A stretch of 64,000 nt of DNA from Actinopolymorpha pittospori (GTDB lineage: Bacteria; Actinomycetota; Actinomycetes; Propionibacteriales; Actinopolymorphaceae), in contig NZ_JADBEM010000001.1 in NCBI RefSeq assembly GCF_014873875.1, positions 2,542,001-2,606,000 of the forward strand. The letters run 5' to 3'. Shown here in pieces: positions 53,421-61,445 of this stretch (within the stretch, counting starts at the first letter, position 1; the number at the start of each line of letters is the position of its first letter). The notes beneath the pieces are model-generated. The model saw only the letters and a program-made list of their open reading frames with translations, was not told the origin of the DNA and made no database searches. The position numbers were made by a program, and so were the translations under genes.

Positions 53421-54005
53421 CTACCCGCCTGCCACTGGGCACAGGTGTTCCCGCGGATTGGTCGTCATAGATCCATGTAGAAGAGCACCTCGTGCTGCCT
53501 TCCGTGCGAGGGGGGCGGAGCGCTCGGGTAAGAGGGGGAGTCGCCCGTACTTGATGAAGCCGAGCTTGCGCATGGCCGCGGCGGCAGCGGGGTTCTCGGT
53601 CGAGGTCTCGAGGCGGACCAGACCCCACGCCTGGGCCTCGGCGATGACGGCGCGGCCGAGGGCGGAGCCGACTCCCTGACGTTGGTGATCGCCGGCAACC
53701 ACCCAGTCGTCCAGCCGTCCGACATGCGGGTCGACGCGTTTGCGGCAGAGGTCGATCTGCCCACCGGCTTCGACCGAGGCGTGCGCCCCCTTCAGCATCA
53801 GCATCGCTGTCCCGACCACCTGGCCGTCGACTTCGGCAACCAGATGTTCGAGCACTCCTGGCCCCCGATCGGGGGCCGTCCAGCGGACCTGCTGGTCAAC
53901 CTGTTCCAGTGTGCCGCCCTTGCACCCGCGAACCCCAGCCTGGTCGCCTGTACGGATGGGGCGGACGACGATCGCTTGGCCGAGCCTGGTGCGCTCACCG
54001 CTCAC
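53421..54005 (-). CDS. GNAT family N-acetyltransferase
   Basis: 194 aa from a GTG at 54005 (MSGERTRLGQAIVVRPIRTG). The acetyl-CoA site is LDDWVVAGDHQRQGVGSALGRAVIAEA and the later LETSTENPAAAAAMRKLGFI is the usual helix. A tail of 40 residues continues beyond the domain. Substrate unknown. Confidence 0.8.
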   Translation of the reverse strand: MSGERTRLGQAIVVRPIRTGDQAGVRGCKGGTLEQVDQQVRWTAPDRGPGVLEHLVAEVDGQVVGTAMLMLKGAHASVEAGGQIDLCRKRVDPHVGRLDDWVVAGDHQRQGVGSALGRAVIAEAQAWGLVRLETSTENPAAAAAMRKLGFIKYGRLPLLPERSAPLARKAARGALLHGSMTTNPREHLCPVAGG

Positions 54006-54152
54006 GATGTGACCTGCCGACCAAGGAAGCACGCGCGCATTCGGCCTTCTTTCCCGTTCGGTCCGAGCTGATCGGCCCTCGGCTGACCTCATACTTGCGG
54101 AACATGCCTCTGTGATGATCATGCCCCGCGGACAGCACATGAATCGCGCTAA

Positions 54153-54620
54153 CTAACCGGGTATGTACTTCACAAGAAACGTGCATGGGTCCTCGACAAC
54201 GTGCCTGACGCCGGCATCGTCCTTGTAGCTCCACACGTCGACATAGCGGATGCCGGTGCTTTAACTGAGCCTCTCGTACAACGCCATGGCACTGGGATTG
54301 TCGTCGCCTGCGCCGACGCCGATCCACTCAACGCCACGATCTCGAGCGCGGTCTTCGGCGGTGCGGATGAGCGCCGTTCCGATGCCTCGGCCCCGCATCT
54401 CGGCGCGGTAGACGAGCAGCCCATTGATCTCCGGACAGCCTGGGTAGGCGTTCCGGACCTCCGCGCTCTTGCACTCCTGCCAGAGAACCTCGCAGTGCCC
54501 GAGCGGAACATCGCCATTCCACGCCACCAGGTAGGTGTACTCACCCATCCGCTGCCGCTCCACCTTCAGCGCGTGGTGGCGGTTCGGACCAGTCGGCGAC
54601 GCCTGCTCCAACGCCTCCAC
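54153..54620 (-). pseudogene. GNAT acetyltransferase with in-frame stop
   Basis: From about 54620 the frame reads EALEQASPTGPNRHHALKVE, CPEINGLLVYRAEMRGRGIG (acetyl-CoA site) and NPSAMALYERLS, then meets TAA at 54261-54263. The same frame continues STGIRYVDVWSYKDDAGVRH and EDPCTFLVKYIPG to a TAG at 54153, which is exactly what the family C-terminus should be. So a nonsense mutation truncates the protein. The true start is uncertain: upstream residues LIRECTAEDV look native but have no start codon. Confidence 0.75.
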
Positions 54621-55106
54621 ATCCTCGGCGGTGCACTCCCGTATCAGCCCGCCCCAGCACGCTACAAACCAACGATCCGAGGTCGCCAGTCAATAACCGA
54701 GGGGTGGCCGGGTGCACGCCCGCCCTCCTCGCACGACGGTCCCCGGCCTCCACCTCGGCCCTCAAGGGTGGCGCCTTCGGCGTCACTGCGTGATCGGCTC
54801 CGCCGACCCTTGACCGCCTCCGCTCTGATCTTCAATCTGGCTGGTTGCGAGGACGCGGTGGCAGTGCCATTGGCACGTGTTCATCACACGCACTCGCCTG
54901 CGAGCACTGCTGTTTTGGCTGGACTGCTCGGTTCCCGGTTCCGGGCCGCCTCTGCCGGCTGTCCCCATCCCAGGGGCGACCTTTGATCGTCGATGGCTGG
55001 TGAGGGCCATTCGGGGGCGCGTCACGGGCACGCTCCCAGCGGCCGGCGGCGTCGCTAGGGTTTGTAGATCTTATGCCGCACATTAGGTGGCGCGAACCAT
55101 CACCAG
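54621..55106. other. Intergenic, nothing seen
   Basis: About 490 bases between the broken GNAT gene and the sigma factor operon end. No supported gene or hairpin. Confidence 0.4.
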
Positions 55107-55640
55107 TCAGGCGGACTCGAGTCCGCGCTTCAGCAATTTCCTGGCGCGGTGATAGCGGCTGCGGATCGTTCCCTGCCGTCGGCCCAGGACTCCGGCCACC
55201 TCGACCAGGCTTAGCCCTTCCCAGTGCACCAGGCGGACGATCTCCTGGTCGAGATCCGGGAGCCTCGTGAGGGCTGTGTGGAGGTGGTCCAGGGGTCCGA
55301 TCTTGTCGTCATCTATGCGTCCCGGCTGGATGGCGAGCTCGTGGCGCAATCGGTCTGCGAGCGCGCTGCGGCGGTTGGACGCACGCCGGTGGGTGGCAAG
55401 AACGCGGCGTGCCACCCCGTACGTCCACATCCGCGCGGCCGCGTGGTCCTGCGGAACCGCGTCGGCGCGGCGCCACAGGACAAGAAATGTCTCCGCGAGG
55501 AGGTCTGCAGCGTCCTCGATGGGGCTGACGCGTCTCATGAAGTAGGCAAGCAACCCCGCCGTCTCGCGCTCGATGACTCCCTCAACTAGGAACGCCGTGT
55601 CGACGCACGCAGCACGCTCCGTAGCGCTCCCCACCGTCAC
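55107..55640 (-). CDS. ECF-like sigma factor
   Basis: 177 aa from a GTG at 55640, after AGGAGG, overlapping the previous stop by four bases. Region 2 is DAADLLAETFLVLWRRADAV then ARMWTYGVARRVLATHRR; region 4 is LPDLDQEIVRLVHWEGLSLV then VAGVLGRRQGTIRSRYHRAR. It would redirect RNA polymerase to a small regulon. The upstream genes in the operon encode a membrane protein and a small soluble protein that may act as its control proteins. Confidence 0.9.
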   Translation of the reverse strand: MTVGSATERAACVDTAFLVEGVIERETAGLLAYFMRRVSPIEDAADLLAETFLVLWRRADAVPQDHAAARMWTYGVARRVLATHRRASNRRSALADRLRHELAIQPGRIDDDKIGPLDHLHTALTRLPDLDQEIVRLVHWEGLSLVEVAGVLGRRQGTIRSRYHRARKLLKRGLESA

Positions 55641-55909
55641 TTCCCGACCTCCTGGCACGAGGCCCCGTGGCCGGTGAACGTCGGCTTCTCTCCGTCTTCG
55701 CGGTCGAGTAGGCCAGGTACGACTCCAGCCGCGAACTCGTAGAGACGTGTATCCAGCGCCCTGGTCAAGACCTCGGACTGGCTGCGGGGGACTCCGGTTT
55801 CTGCCGCGCGGCCTACGAGCAGGCGTTGTCGCTCGGGGGACCAATCCAGGTTCGCGACAGCGTTGTCGATCCGTTGCAGCTGCTCCCGGCTCAGGTTCTC
55901 GAACTCCAT
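55637..55909 (-). CDS. Small sigma-operon protein of unknown function
   Basis: 90 aa from the ATG at 55909 (MEFENLSREQLQRIDNAVAN). Two-part helical protein: LDWSPERQRLLVGRAAETGV then EVLTRALDTRLYEFAAGVVP, ending GHGASCQEVGK. No family recognised. Its stop overlaps the sigma factor GTG, so the two are coupled. It may be an anti-sigma factor or a partner; the sequence alone does not show which. Confidence 0.65.
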   Translation of the reverse strand: MEFENLSREQLQRIDNAVANLDWSPERQRLLVGRAAETGVPRSQSEVLTRALDTRLYEFAAGVVPGLLDREDGEKPTFTGHGASCQEVGK

Positions 55910-55948
55910 GAAGACCTGGCATCGGACCGGGGCCCCATTGGCTCGCTC

Positions 55949-56254
55949 TTAGTCGAGCGGGATCGGGGAATCGACGCGCTGGAGACCGGGCGGGAGGGAC
56001 TGGAACGGCGGGATGCTCATCTGGTATGCCGCCACACTCGCGCCCGCAGACAACACAGCGACACCTGCGAGTACGCCCCCGGCGAGCACGAGCCGCCGCG
56101 ACCACGGGCGTTGCTTGACAGGTCGAGAGTTCACCAGCGGCGCGTCAGCATGGGCTCTCGTCCGCTCGGCCAGCTCGGTCGCTGCAGCGGTCGCCGCGGC
56201 GGAGGGTCGCGCTGCGCCGAGACGTAGCAGTTCGTCGAACTCGTGGTCCTGCAT
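55949..56254 (-). CDS. Small membrane protein, first gene of the sigma operon
   Basis: 101 aa, ATG at 56254 after GGGGGAG. An N-terminal acidic helix (MQDHEFDELLRLGAARPSAA) and linker, then one transmembrane helix at 55-77 (LVLAGGVLAGVAVLSAGASVAA) and a 24-residue outer tail (FQSLPPGLQRVDSPIPLD). The shape (cytoplasmic helix, one membrane span, short extracytoplasmic end) suits a signal transmitter to the sigma factor, but no known anti-sigma motif is present. Confidence 0.7.
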   Translation of the reverse strand: MQDHEFDELLRLGAARPSAAATAAATELAERTRAHADAPLVNSRPVKQRPWSRRLVLAGGVLAGVAVLSAGASVAAYQMSIPPFQSLPPGLQRVDSPIPLD

Positions 56255-56355
56255 CGGAGTCTCCCCCTGGTCGGCCGGTGTCATCCTTCCCATGGCCGGA
56301 CAGCTCCGGATCGTCGCACGCTGACACCGGCGTTTGTGCGGTTTGTTCTGGCGTG

Positions 56356-56913
56356 TCAGTTCGCCTTGGCGGCGCGCCCGAGGCGGATGGCCGAGATGAG
56401 GAAGAAGATGCCGCCGGGGATGGCGTAGCCGATCGCGTTGGTCAGCACGGGGTTGTCCGCGGCGGCACTGGCGATGAACGATCCGCCGGCGAGCACGGAG
56501 ATGCCACCGCTGATGATCATCGGCCACTGGCCGCCCATCTTGCGGCGCTTGACACCCACGATCAGCTGCACCAGCCCGGCCACGACCGCCCAGGCACCCC
56601 ACACGCGCAGGACCGCCGGGATGCCGGACGTGCCGGCGACGGCCAGGCCAGCCGCGGCGAGCAGGCTGACCACGACGTTCACGTACAGCAGGGTGGGCGA
56701 TCCGGTGGCGCGTGACGCGCGGGCGTCGATGGCGGCCGCTGCCACGTCGAACAGCGGGTAGATCACGAGCAGTGCCACGGCGAGCGGCCCGAGGTGCGTG
56801 GCGGTGGAGAACATCGCGAGGGCCCAGACGATGGCGAACACGAAGCGGACGAAGTACAGCCGCCGCAGGGTGGACGCCGTCGTCGAGATGCCGGGTGCGG
56901 TGACGGTGGTCAT
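56356..56913 (-). CDS. Six-helix membrane protein (DUF308/HdeD-like)
   Basis: 185 aa from the ATG at 56913, with AAAGGA six bases upstream. Six hydrophobic helices, for example RFVFAIVWALAMFSTATHLG, PLAVALLVIYPLFDVAAAA and GGIFFLISAIRLGRA. The layout resembles HdeD/DUF308 acid-stress membrane proteins. It is divergent from a TetR regulator with palindromic operators between, so it is probably that regulator's target. Confidence 0.75.
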   Translation of the reverse strand: MTTVTAPGISTTASTLRRLYFVRFVFAIVWALAMFSTATHLGPLAVALLVIYPLFDVAAAAIDARASRATGSPTLLYVNVVVSLLAAAGLAVAGTSGIPAVLRVWGAWAVVAGLVQLIVGVKRRKMGGQWPMIISGGISVLAGGSFIASAAADNPVLTNAIGYAIPGGIFFLISAIRLGRAAKAN

Positions 56914-56984
56914 GGTGATCCTTTCGGTGGTTATTGAGGGGGACCGCGACGAGCGGGTGCGGTCGGAACACCATCTTGAAGAAC

Positions 56985-57163
56985 GAACGTTCTGTCTCGC
57001 CAAAGGTAGCGATCGTGCGTCGACCCGTCAAGATAGAACGTTCTACCCACCTCGTGCGACCACCTTGCACTGCCGGCCGTCGTGCCGGAGGGTAAGCGCG
57101 TCCGTCGCGCCACCGACAAGGCGTGGCCGGACCCGATGGCCCGAAGGTCGAGACCGAACGTTC
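56985..57163. promoter_or_regulatory. Three GAACGTTC palindromes between TetR gene and membrane protein gene
   Basis: GAACGTTC occurs at 56985-56992, 57036-57043 (inside the perfect 12-base TAGAACGTTCTA, 57034-57045) and 57156-57163. The spacing and symmetry fit TetR-family operators serving both divergent promoters. Confidence 0.75.
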
Positions 57164-57182
57164 TGTTCGCTACCATGGGCTC

Positions 57183-57782
57183 ATGGCGGGTAGCGAGACT
57201 GGCGTCCGGCCGTCCGAGGCGCGACAACGGCTCCTCAACGCGGCGACCAGGATTTTCTACGGAGAGGGAATCCACTCGGTCGGCGTCGACCGGATCATCG
57301 CCGAGGCGAAAGTGACCCGGGCCACTTTCTATCGGCACTTCCCCGGCAAGGAGGATCTCGTCCTCGCTTATCTGCAGGCGGCCGACCAAGCCATCCGCGA
57401 CCAAGTGGGCACGGCCTTCGCGGCCGGCCTACCGGCGCCCGATGACGTCCTCCGGGCCGTTGCGGAGTCGATTGCCCGGAACATCCAGTCCGCCGGCTTT
57501 CGCGGCTGCGCCTTCCTGAACGCCGTGGCCGAGTATCCCGACCCCGACCACCCCGTGCACCAAGCCGTCCTCGCGCACCGTCAGTGGTTCCTCGACACGA
57601 TCAACACCTTGCTGGCGAGCATCCAGGAAGCCGAGGCCGAGCCCGCCGCGCAGCACTTCGTCATGCTCCGCGATGGCGCCATGGCGGCCGGCTGCCTCTT
57701 CGACCCTGTACTGATCTGCGAGACCTTCCTCCGGGGCGTCGAGGGACTCATCCGGACTCACGCCGCACGCCAGCCATCTTGA
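57183..57782 (+). CDS. TetR-family transcriptional regulator
   Basis: 199 aa from the ATG at 57183 (MAGSETGVRPSEARQRLLNA). HTH: YGEGIHSVGVDRIIAEAKVT then RATFYRHFPGKEDLVLAYLQ. The C-terminal ligand pocket (about 80-190) includes FRGCAFLNAVAEYPDPDHPV and FVMLRDGAMAAG, a pattern of the TetR_C_19-like group. It probably represses the divergent membrane protein gene. Confidence 0.92.
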   Translation: MAGSETGVRPSEARQRLLNAATRIFYGEGIHSVGVDRIIAEAKVTRATFYRHFPGKEDLVLAYLQAADQAIRDQVGTAFAAGLPAPDDVLRAVAESIARNIQSAGFRGCAFLNAVAEYPDPDHPVHQAVLAHRQWFLDTINTLLASIQEAEAEPAAQHFVMLRDGAMAAGCLFDPVLICETFLRGVEGLIRTHAARQPS

Positions 57783-57945
57783 GCTGCGATGAGCCTGCGT
57801 GGCCGGGCGATCTCTTTCACCCCGGCGTCGGCCACACCGGATGCGCTCGACAGAGTTTGTGGCCGTAGGTTTTGATCCCACCCCTCGCCGGGGGAACTCT
57901 GTAGGCGTGTAGTCGGGACCCGGCTCCGGCGAGGATTCAGTCGTC

Positions 57946-58536
57946 CTAGAGGCCGGCTGAGTGCGCCCTCGTCGCGCCGTGGCGCAGGCCGTCGAAGAGG
58001 ATCGCGGTGATTTGCTGAGCCTCCTCCTGCCAGCCGTTGGTGGCGCGCATCTCGCAGACGCCGCCCATCGCGCGCAACAGTGTGCGCCCGGTGACGTCAC
58101 CGCGGATCGCTGCCGCTGCCGCACCCGCGGCGAGCAACTGATCGAGTGACTGCTCCATCCGCGTCCGGCCGTCGTCGAAGACTGGAGAGTCCGTCGTCAT
58201 GATGCTCTCCAACGCCTCGGCCATGCCTTTGCCGATGGCGGCGTGGTCGACGAGCAGCAGCATGAAGCGACGCAGGGCCTCGTCCGGAGTGTGCTGGGCG
58301 AGGAGTTCCGCGGGGGCGGCGCACAGTTCGTCGACCTCCTGGCGGTAGACCGCCTCGATGAGGGCCTCGCGCGTGTCGAAGTGGCGGTAGAGCGTTCCGA
58401 CCGAGACTCCGGCCTGCCGCGCGATCTCCTCCACCCCAGTGTCGGCCTCGCCGCCGAGGAACATCGCCCGCGCCGTGGTCAGCAGCGCCTCGCGATTGCG
58501 GCGGGCGTCGGCGCGCAGCGGCCGTGACGTCGGCAA
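57946..58536 (-). CDS. TetR-family transcriptional regulator
   Basis: 196 aa. HTH: EADTGVEEIARQAGVSVGTLYRHFDTREALIEAVY. The C-terminus (HTPDEALRRFMLLLVDHAAI; LDQLLAAGAAAAAIRGDVTG; LLRAMGGVCEMRA) matches the SbtR-like group. Divergent from the SDR gene, with one long inverted repeat between them that is the likely operator. Confidence 0.92.
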   Translation of the reverse strand: MPTSRPLRADARRNREALLTTARAMFLGGEADTGVEEIARQAGVSVGTLYRHFDTREALIEAVYRQEVDELCAAPAELLAQHTPDEALRRFMLLLVDHAAIGKGMAEALESIMTTDSPVFDDGRTRMEQSLDQLLAAGAAAAAIRGDVTGRTLLRAMGGVCEMRATNGWQEEAQQITAILFDGLRHGATRAHSAGL

Positions 58537-58556
58537 CAGAACCTCCAGAAGCCCAT

Positions 58557-58607
58557 AAGGTGAGTCGGACTCCGGTTGTGCTAGCTTTCCGGAGTCCGAT
58601 TCACCTT
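58557..58607. promoter_or_regulatory. 19-bp inverted repeat, TetR operator
   Basis: AAGGTGAGTCGGACTCCGG (58557-58575) and CCGGAGTCCGATTCACCTT (58589-58607) are complementary at 18 of 19 positions, with a 13-base spacer. It sits exactly between the TetR and SDR starts. Confidence 0.8.
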
Positions 58608-58624
58608 ACTGCAGAGGTTTGACC

Positions 58625-59398
58625 ATGACGATCTCGGAAGAGGGCCTCAGCGGCCTTCGGGTGCTGGTCACCGGCGGCAGCCGCGGCTTGGGCGAGGCGA
58701 CCGTCCGCCGGTTCGCTGCCGCAGGAGCGACGGTTTTGACCGCCTCGCGGGGCACGCCCCCGGCGGACCTGCCGGCCACCCACATCCCTGCGGACCTCGC
58801 GACCGAGGAAGGGGTGGCCGAACTCGGCTGGCAGGTCATCGACCGCGTCGGCGGGGTGGACGTGCTGGTCAACAACGCGGCCGCCGCGAGCGCGCCCGCG
58901 CCGACACTCCAACGGACCGACAAGTCGTGGTACGCGGACTTGGAGATGAACCTGCTCAGCGCCGTCCGGCTCGACCGGGCGCTGGTTCCGGGCATGGTGG
59001 AACAGGGCTCCGGCGTCGTCGTGCACGTCTCCTCGATCGCCAGCCGGCTGCCGCAACGCGCCGAGGCGTCGTATGCGGCGGCGAAGGCGGCACTCAACGT
59101 CTACAGCCGCGAACTTGCCACCGAGGTGGGCGGGCACGGAGTCCGTGTGGTGTGTGTCCTGCCGGGCTTCGTGGCCACCGCCGGCGCCACCGAGCACCTG
59201 ACCCGCATCGCCGACCAGCAGGGTATCGGCGTGGACGCGGTCAAGCAGCAGATCGTGGACCACCTGAACGTGCCGATGGGCCGGCCCGGCGACCCTGAGG
59301 ACGTGGCCGAGATGATTGCGTTCCTCGCGTCCCGGCGTGCGAAGTGGCTCACCGGCGCCGAGTTCCGCGTCGACGGCGGCATCATTCCGGTGGTGTGA
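58625..59398 (+). CDS. SDR-family oxidoreductase
   Basis: 257 aa from the ATG at 58625, with AGAGG seven bases upstream. Rossmann fold: VLVTGGSRGLGEATVRRFAA (TGxxxGxG), NNAAA, and the active site VSSIASRLPQRAEASYAAAK with Tyr-x-x-x-Lys. NADP preference is suggested by SRG in the glycine loop. Substrate unknown. It lies two bases before a VOC gene, so the two form an operon, likely repressed by the divergent TetR. Confidence 0.93.
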   Translation: MTISEEGLSGLRVLVTGGSRGLGEATVRRFAAAGATVLTASRGTPPADLPATHIPADLATEEGVAELGWQVIDRVGGVDVLVNNAAAASAPAPTLQRTDKSWYADLEMNLLSAVRLDRALVPGMVEQGSGVVVHVSSIASRLPQRAEASYAAAKAALNVYSRELATEVGGHGVRVVCVLPGFVATAGATEHLTRIADQQGIGVDAVKQQIVDHLNVPMGRPGDPEDVAEMIAFLASRRAKWLTGAEFRVDGGIIPVV

Positions 59399-59400
59399 CC

Positions 59401-59769
59401 ATGACCGTCAACCTTGCCGCCATCATCATCGACGCCGCCGACCTGGACGCCGAAAGCGCCTTCTGGCACCGGCTGCTCGGCGGCTCGATCACGAAAACCG
59501 AGAACCACCACTTCCTACGCGTCGACCGGTTCCCCGCCTTCGTGATCGAGCGAGCTCCAGGACACATTCCACCGGCATGGCCACAAGTCGGCGCCCAGCA
59601 GATGCACGTCGACCTGACCACCGACGACCTCGCATCAGCCGACAGAGCAGCACTCGAAGCCGGCGCGCTCCGGCTAAGGCCCGCCGATGACGCCGAGCTC
59701 GCCAACCATCAGGGCGCGCGGGTCTACGCCAGCCCCGCCGGACACCCCTTCTGCCTGCGGCCCGCCTGA
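59401..59769 (+). CDS. VOC family protein
   Basis: 122 aa, ATG two bases after the SDR stop. Motifs: AAIIIDAADLDAESAFWHRLL, RVDRFPAFVIERAPGHIPPA, QQMHVDLTTDDLASADRAA and SPAGHPFCLRPA. The same layout as the VOC protein at 6001-6384, and likely the same subfamily. Probably acts with the SDR on one compound. Confidence 0.9.
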   Translation: MTVNLAAIIIDAADLDAESAFWHRLLGGSITKTENHHFLRVDRFPAFVIERAPGHIPPAWPQVGAQQMHVDLTTDDLASADRAALEAGALRLRPADDAELANHQGARVYASPAGHPFCLRPA

Positions 59770-59849
59770 CACCCTCCGCCGCAGCGTGTTGACCTGCGAG
59801 CGCCGTTGACGGCTGCGCGCCTGGGGCCCTACTAGTCGTACAAACGCCG

Positions 59850-60040
59850 CCGTCGGAGGCAAGCGACGCGGTGTGATCTCCGTCGGCCGGGATGAGCGTG
59901 GAGAAGATCTTGCCCGCCCCGTTGGGGCCGAGGAGCGCGTAGGTCCTGCCTTCGTCGACATGCATGTCGAGGCCGTCGAGGACGACTTGTTCGCCGTAGG
60001 ACTTGCGCAGTCCGGTCGCCGCGATCGCCTGGTTGGTCAT
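59850..60040 (-). pseudogene. ABC transporter ATPase N-terminal fragment
   Basis: From the ATG at 60040 (GAAGGG upstream): MTNQAIAATGLRKSYGEQVV, then LDGLDMHVDEGRTYALLGPN and GAGK followed by IFSTLIPADGDH. In intact drug-resistance ATPases (DrrA-like) the Walker A GPNGAGK is followed by TTT and about five residues before STLI..P.G; here these are deleted, and homology ends soon after. No signature or Walker B follows. The gene is dead. Confidence 0.7.
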
Positions 60041-60177
60041 GATCGGGCCCTTCGAAGTCATGTGGTCTTCTAGGCGGCGAGTGTCGACGTCAACCCCGAC
60101 TTGCTCATCCGCGATTCGCCGTCCTGTGGCCCGCTGAACAGTCGCGGGTCGGACGGGGTTGCGGATGAACAAGGTGT

Positions 60178-61173
60178 TCAGTGGGCGGCCAACTGGCGGG
60201 GCTCGGCGGTTTCGGCAGCCACGGACGGAACGCGTTGGGCTCTGATGATCACCAGCGCGGTGGTGACGGTCGTGACCAGCAGCACGGCGGCGAAGGCGAC
60301 GAGAGTCATGGCGTCCGGGTGGATCAGGGACTGGCCGCGCCCGGCTTGCCAGGTCACCACTGCGACCAGCCCGGAGTAGCCGAGGGCGGCGCTGCCCACC
60401 AGACGAGCACGTACCTGCTCGTCGCGCAGCCACGCGTGCTTGGTGGAAAGGGCGGCCAGCGCGGCGGTGATCAGGAGTAGCGCCTGGATGCCATGGAGGG
60501 CGAAGAAGTGGGGTACTCGGAAGTCGCCGCCGGTCACGCTCCATTTGGTGATGGGCATGCCGTGGCCGTCGGGGTCGCCGATGCCATGGCCCTGGTACAT
60601 CGGCACGCTGTTGCCGTTGGCGTCGGTGACGGTGCGGGGGTGGATCTCGGTGAGCATCCAGTAGAGCGGGATGAGCATGCCGGCGGTGGCCAACCCGAGC
60701 CCGGCGCGGATGGCTCGGTTCAGGGCCGGGCCACCGGTGCGCTGGATGAGTACGACGATCGCGATGATCAGCTGCGCGATGACGATGATCATGACGCCGT
60801 AGGTGAGGATCGGTTCCACGGCCAGGGTGACCGGATCGGTCTGGTCGGCGTTGAAGTGGCTGAAGGTGCCCCGCGCCGCCTGGAGTGTGATGACGCCGAC
60901 TTCGGCGATGGCGGCCAGCGCGAAGACGGTGCCGACCCACCAGCCCAGACGCCTTCCCTTGGTCAGCTTGGTGAGGAGCCATGCCAGCGTCCCGGCGTAG
61001 AGGGCGAAGGCGAAGCCGAACTTCATCGGCTTGACCCATACCGACTCGTCCAGCAGGGTCCGGCTGTCGACGATCAGCCCGACAGCGCAGATGACCAGGA
61101 GACCCAGCATGAGGGCGGCACAGACCGCCAGCGGGCGATGCCATGTGCGCCAGGGGGTGAGCAGGGATGTCAT
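60178..61173 (-). CDS. Eight-helix membrane protein, unknown function
   Basis: 331 aa. About eight hydrophobic helices, starting WHRPLAVCAALMLGLLVICA. A conserved-looking soluble loop between helices 5 and 6 has TEIHPRTVTDANGNSVPMYQ and GHGIGDPDGHGMPITKW, followed by RVPHFFALHGIQALLL. Many His and Asp/Glu residues at helix ends suggest metal or haem handling. It is divergent from a MarR-like regulator; the shared promoter region has four copies of one operator-like box, so it is probably controlled by that regulator. Confidence 0.8.
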   Translation of the reverse strand: MTSLLTPWRTWHRPLAVCAALMLGLLVICAVGLIVDSRTLLDESVWVKPMKFGFAFALYAGTLAWLLTKLTKGRRLGWWVGTVFALAAIAEVGVITLQAARGTFSHFNADQTDPVTLAVEPILTYGVMIIVIAQLIIAIVVLIQRTGGPALNRAIRAGLGLATAGMLIPLYWMLTEIHPRTVTDANGNSVPMYQGHGIGDPDGHGMPITKWSVTGGDFRVPHFFALHGIQALLLITAALAALSTKHAWLRDEQVRARLVGSAALGYSGLVAVVTWQAGRGQSLIHPDAMTLVAFAAVLLVTTVTTALVIIRAQRVPSVAAETAEPRQLAAH

Positions 61174-61258
61174 GAGGCTCCAATCAGAGGTGACGACACC
61201 AGGGCCGCTCCCGTAGTCACGATCGCGACGCGCAACGTTCAGCGCGAATCAAAAGCTA

Positions 61259-61375
61259 ACTTGCATTCACAGATTCGTCATGAATAGAAGGCGTCTCTCA
61301 GGCGGAAAACTGCCAACTACTTGCAATGACAATGAGATCGAATGCAAGTGAAGGGCCGACCTGTACTTGCAATGA
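61259..61375. promoter_or_regulatory. Four ACTTGCAWTSA boxes between membrane protein and MarR gene
   Basis: ACTTGCATTCA at 61259-61269, ACTTGCAATGA at 61319-61329 and 61365-61375, and GAATGCAAGT (reverse orientation) at 61340-61349. The boxes cluster in the divergent promoter region and would suit an autoregulating dimer binding several sites. Confidence 0.65.
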
Positions 61376-61445
61376 AGTGCTGGAGAACGAAAGACTGTCC
61401 CCGGACTCGAAGATCAGCGGAGCGCAGCGACAGGAGGCGACGCCC

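Noticed and set aside
57840..57910. GC-rich dyad after the first TetR gene
   Set aside because: Arms are short and imperfect; not clear enough to call a terminator.
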